Shown piece by piece: positions 1 to 11,044 of a stretch of DNA of 11,044 bases. The notes under the pieces were generated by a model. That model worked only from the letters and a program-made list of their open reading frames with translations. It made no database searches and had not been told where the DNA came from. The first letter of the stretch is position 1; the number at the start of each line of letters is the position of its first letter. Made by a program: the position numbers and the translations under genes. Source of the stretch: Candidatus Desantisbacteria bacterium CG2_30_40_21 (GTDB lineage: Bacteria > UBA9089 > CG2-30-40-21); NCBI GenBank assembly GCA_001873945.1, contig MNYI01000020.1, positions 1 through 11,044 of the forward strand. The letters run 5' to 3'.

Positions 1-10085
<10,085 letters not shown>

Positions 10086-10120
10086 TTAGCTGAGGGAGAG
10101 CGTTTTTGTCAAACTTTTTC

Positions 10121-10149
10121 TTGACATTTTGATGTAAATGTGATAGGAT
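10121..10149 (+). promoter_or_regulatory. Strong sigma-70 promoter of the toxin-antitoxin operon
   Basis: A perfect TTGACA (-35, 10121-10126) is followed after 17 nt by TAGGAT (-10, 10144-10149; four of six consensus bases, including the key second A and final T). Transcription would begin near 10156, inside the first palindrome, about 110 nt before the toxin start codon. Confidence 0.75.
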
Positions 10150-10153
10150 GTCA

Positions 10154-10172
10154 ATATACAGTTTCTGTATAT
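10154..10172. promoter_or_regulatory. Operator-like palindrome 1 (ATATACAG-TTT-CTGTATAT)
   Basis: The arms are a perfect 8-bp inverted repeat with a 3-nt centre. The site begins 5 nt after the -10 box and covers the predicted transcription start, the usual place for a repressor to block polymerase. Autoregulation by the encoded toxin-antitoxin complex is the natural inference. Confidence 0.7.
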
Positions 10173-10185
10173 CATTCCAATTTGG

Positions 10186-10210
10186 GTGATATACAGGTCT
10201 GTATAATCAC
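10186..10210. promoter_or_regulatory. Operator-like palindrome 2 (GTGATATACAG-GT-CTGTATAATCAC)
   Basis: The core TATACAG/CTGTATA repeats palindrome 1 with a 2-nt centre. The outer GTGAT and ATCAC extend the symmetry with one unpaired A. The two centres are about 34-35 bp apart, a little over three helical turns. The site lies in the leader of the operon, so it could bind a second repressor dimer or fold as a hairpin in the mRNA. Confidence 0.65.
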
Positions 10211-10267
10211 TTGTTAGGTGCATATGGGATGAATTTCTTATAATGAATTTTGCAATGGAGATTACAA

Positions 10268-10618
10268 ATGAGATTCACCTATAATTTTGCCGAGATTAAC
10301 AATAGAGTCCCTATGATAGAATTTTTGGAAGAACTATCGGTTAAGGAGCGTGCTAAAATATTTGCATATATAGAAAAACTTGTGGAACTGAAAAACAGTG
10401 GTATTCCGCCCAAAGAGAATTTGTCAAAATATCTGGAAGACGGTATGCTTGAATTAAGAGTTGCTTTTGAAAATAGGATTTCAAGGAGTCTCTATTTTTA
10501 CAAGTTTGAAAAGCAGATAATCTTCACGCATGGTTTTATAAAGAAAGATCTAAAGACTCCAAAAAATGAAATTGAAAAGGCAAAAACTATACGAAAATTA
10601 TGGAGGGAAGAAAAATGA
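10268..10618 (+). CDS. RelE/ParE-superfamily toxin, phage Gp49/HigB type
   Basis: This 116-residue protein resembles the Gp49 (HigB-like) toxin family, whose members are usually about 100-120 residues; relatives cut mRNA at the ribosome. The family pattern is visible as LEDGMLELRV (56-65), RSLYFYKFEKQIIFTHGF (73-90) and the C-terminal FIKKDLKTPKNEIEKAK (90-106), matching the typical hGFxKKxxKTPxxEIxxA ending. Arg64, Arg70, Arg73, Lys92 and Lys93 are plausible active or RNA-contacting basic residues. I chose ATG 10268 because GGAG (10257-10260) lies 7 nt upstream; an in-frame ATG at 10250 lacks such a site. The gene overlaps its downstream partner by 4 nt. Activity on ribosome-bound mRNA is inferred from the family. 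Confidence 0.85.
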   Translation: MRFTYNFAEINNRVPMIEFLEELSVKERAKIFAYIEKLVELKNSGIPPKENLSKYLEDGMLELRVAFENRISRSLYFYKFEKQIIFTHGFIKKDLKTPKNEIEKAKTIRKLWREEK

Positions 10619-10809
10619 ATATTGCAACGACATATTTAAAAAAACAATTATCTTCTGAAGAATTTAAATACGCATTCATGGAGGAAAAAATCAAGCTGGA
10701 TATTGAGTATCAATTAGAGGAATTAAAGACAGATATTCAATCAGATAAAAATCATGAGGAACTTATTCGGAAGGTTGATTCTATAGAACAATATGTTATG
10801 TTCGCTTGA
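10615..10809 (+). CDS. Small acidic, charged protein, probable antitoxin partner without a visible HTH
   Basis: This 64-residue protein starts at an ATG that overlaps the toxin stop (ATGA, 10615-10618). GGAGGG (10602-10607) lies 7 nt upstream, so the two are almost certainly translationally coupled. It is rich in Glu, Lys, Ile and Leu and looks largely helical (for example LSSEEFKYAFMEEKIKLDIE, 12-31). The opening, with L-x-x-Q-L-S-x-x-E-F, recalls the N-terminal segment before the helix-turn-helix of HigA-type antitoxins, but the HTH itself is absent. It may be a natural antitoxin without a DNA-binding domain, or a shortened one. The call as antitoxin rests on position more than on sequence. 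Confidence 0.65.
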   Translation: MNIATTYLKKQLSSEEFKYAFMEEKIKLDIEYQLEELKTDIQSDKNHEELIRKVDSIEQYVMFA

Positions 10810-10810
10810 G

Positions 10811-10826
10811 AAACCGGGAAACCGGG
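10811..10826. repeat. Tandem 8-bp repeat AAACCGGG x2 at the edge of the transposase element
   Basis: Two exact copies (10811-10818 and 10819-10826) begin one base after the stop codon of the small protein. They run into GGGGACAGCGCCCG. GC-rich repeat sequence of this kind next to a RAYT gene fits the REP-like ends these transposases act on, so this may be the boundary of the inserted element. Confidence 0.45.
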
Positions 10827-10843
10827 GACAGCGCCCGTTTTTT
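10823..10843 (+). terminator. Possible weak terminator after the toxin-antitoxin operon
   Basis: CGGG (10823-10826) can pair with CCCG (10834-10837) and is followed by six T (10838-10843). The stem is only 4 bp, so it would be weak. The same bases may instead be part of the transposable-element end. Confidence 0.3.
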
Positions 10844-11044
10844 ACTGTTTTCGAGGTCTTCCTATAGCTTTTGGCTTTAATACTCGACCTAACAATTCTT
10901 CCAACCTTGTTACAAAAGGCTCATCTCCTACAGGACGACCAGTAGAGGTACATCCTCTAATCTCTTTTAACATCCATTCTTCTTCCGGAATAGCAAGATA
11001 TTTACCCCAATCATCTATGCCCTTAATTAATGAAAAATCTCTTG
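10842..11044 (-). CDS. REP-associated tyrosine transposase (IS200-like), C-terminal end only
   Basis: The last 66 residues and the TAA (10844-10842) are visible; the rest lies beyond the right edge. RAYT-type transposases cut and join single-stranded DNA at REP-like hairpins with a catalytic tyrosine. The visible part is their C-terminal tail: DDWGKYLAIPEEEW, then TGRPVGDEPFVTRLEELLG and the terminal KPKAIGRPRKQ. TGRPxG followed by a Phe/Leu helix and a basic GRPRK end is typical of this group. The HUH and tyrosine motifs are outside the window, so I cannot tell whether the gene is intact. It faces the toxin-antitoxin operon and is separated from it by 32 bp of repeat-like sequence. Confidence 0.8.
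   Translation of the reverse strand, partial: RDFSLIKGIDDWGKYLAIPEEEWMLKEIRGCTSTGRPVGDEPFVTRLEELLGRVLKPKAIGRPRKQ

Noticed and set aside
10239..10244. TATAAT close to the toxin start, as a second promoter
   Set aside because: The hexamer is perfect but no acceptable -35 lies 16-18 nt upstream (TTGTTA at 10211 is 22 nt away).

Overview
The window is almost entirely one minus-strand gene. A single reading frame runs without a stop from the ATG at 9743 down to base 1 and leaves the window on the left, giving at least 3,247 codons. I split the whole stretch into codons by eye and found no in-frame stop and no frame change. The product starts with a signal peptide. It then repeats one module: a carboxypeptidase-regulatory-like (CarboxypepD_reg) beta-sandwich of about 85-90 residues, followed by a six-bladed TolB-type (PD40) beta-propeller of about 250-275 residues. 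Nine complete modules are present (54 blades), and a tenth begins at the left edge.

A gene-sparse divergent spacer (9744-10267) carries a candidate minus-strand promoter for the giant gene, two small inverted repeats, and a strong consensus sigma-70 promoter on the plus strand. The plus-strand promoter is followed by two copies of a TATACAG/CTGTATA palindrome. These control a two-gene plus-strand operon: a RelE/ParE-superfamily toxin of the Gp49/HigB type (10268-10618), overlapped ATGA-style by a 64-residue partner (10615-10809) that is probably its antitoxin but has no visible DNA-binding domain.

Right after that operon comes an 8-bp tandem repeat and a GC hairpin with a T-run. Convergent to it is the C-terminal end of a REP-associated tyrosine transposase (IS200-like), which runs off the right edge.

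Organism: the sequence is moderately AT-rich with standard bacterial signals (consensus sigma-70 boxes, Shine-Dalgarno sites, Sec signal peptide). Giant PD40/CarboxypepD_reg proteins, HigB-type modules and RAYT elements together are typical of large-genome environmental Gram-negative bacteria, for example Planctomycetota, Omnitrophota-like or Desulfobacterota-like lineages. The window does not allow a firmer placement. The three parts look functionally unrelated: a large secreted, probably surface or envelope, repeat protein beside a small accessory segment of toxin-antitoxin and transposable-element genes.
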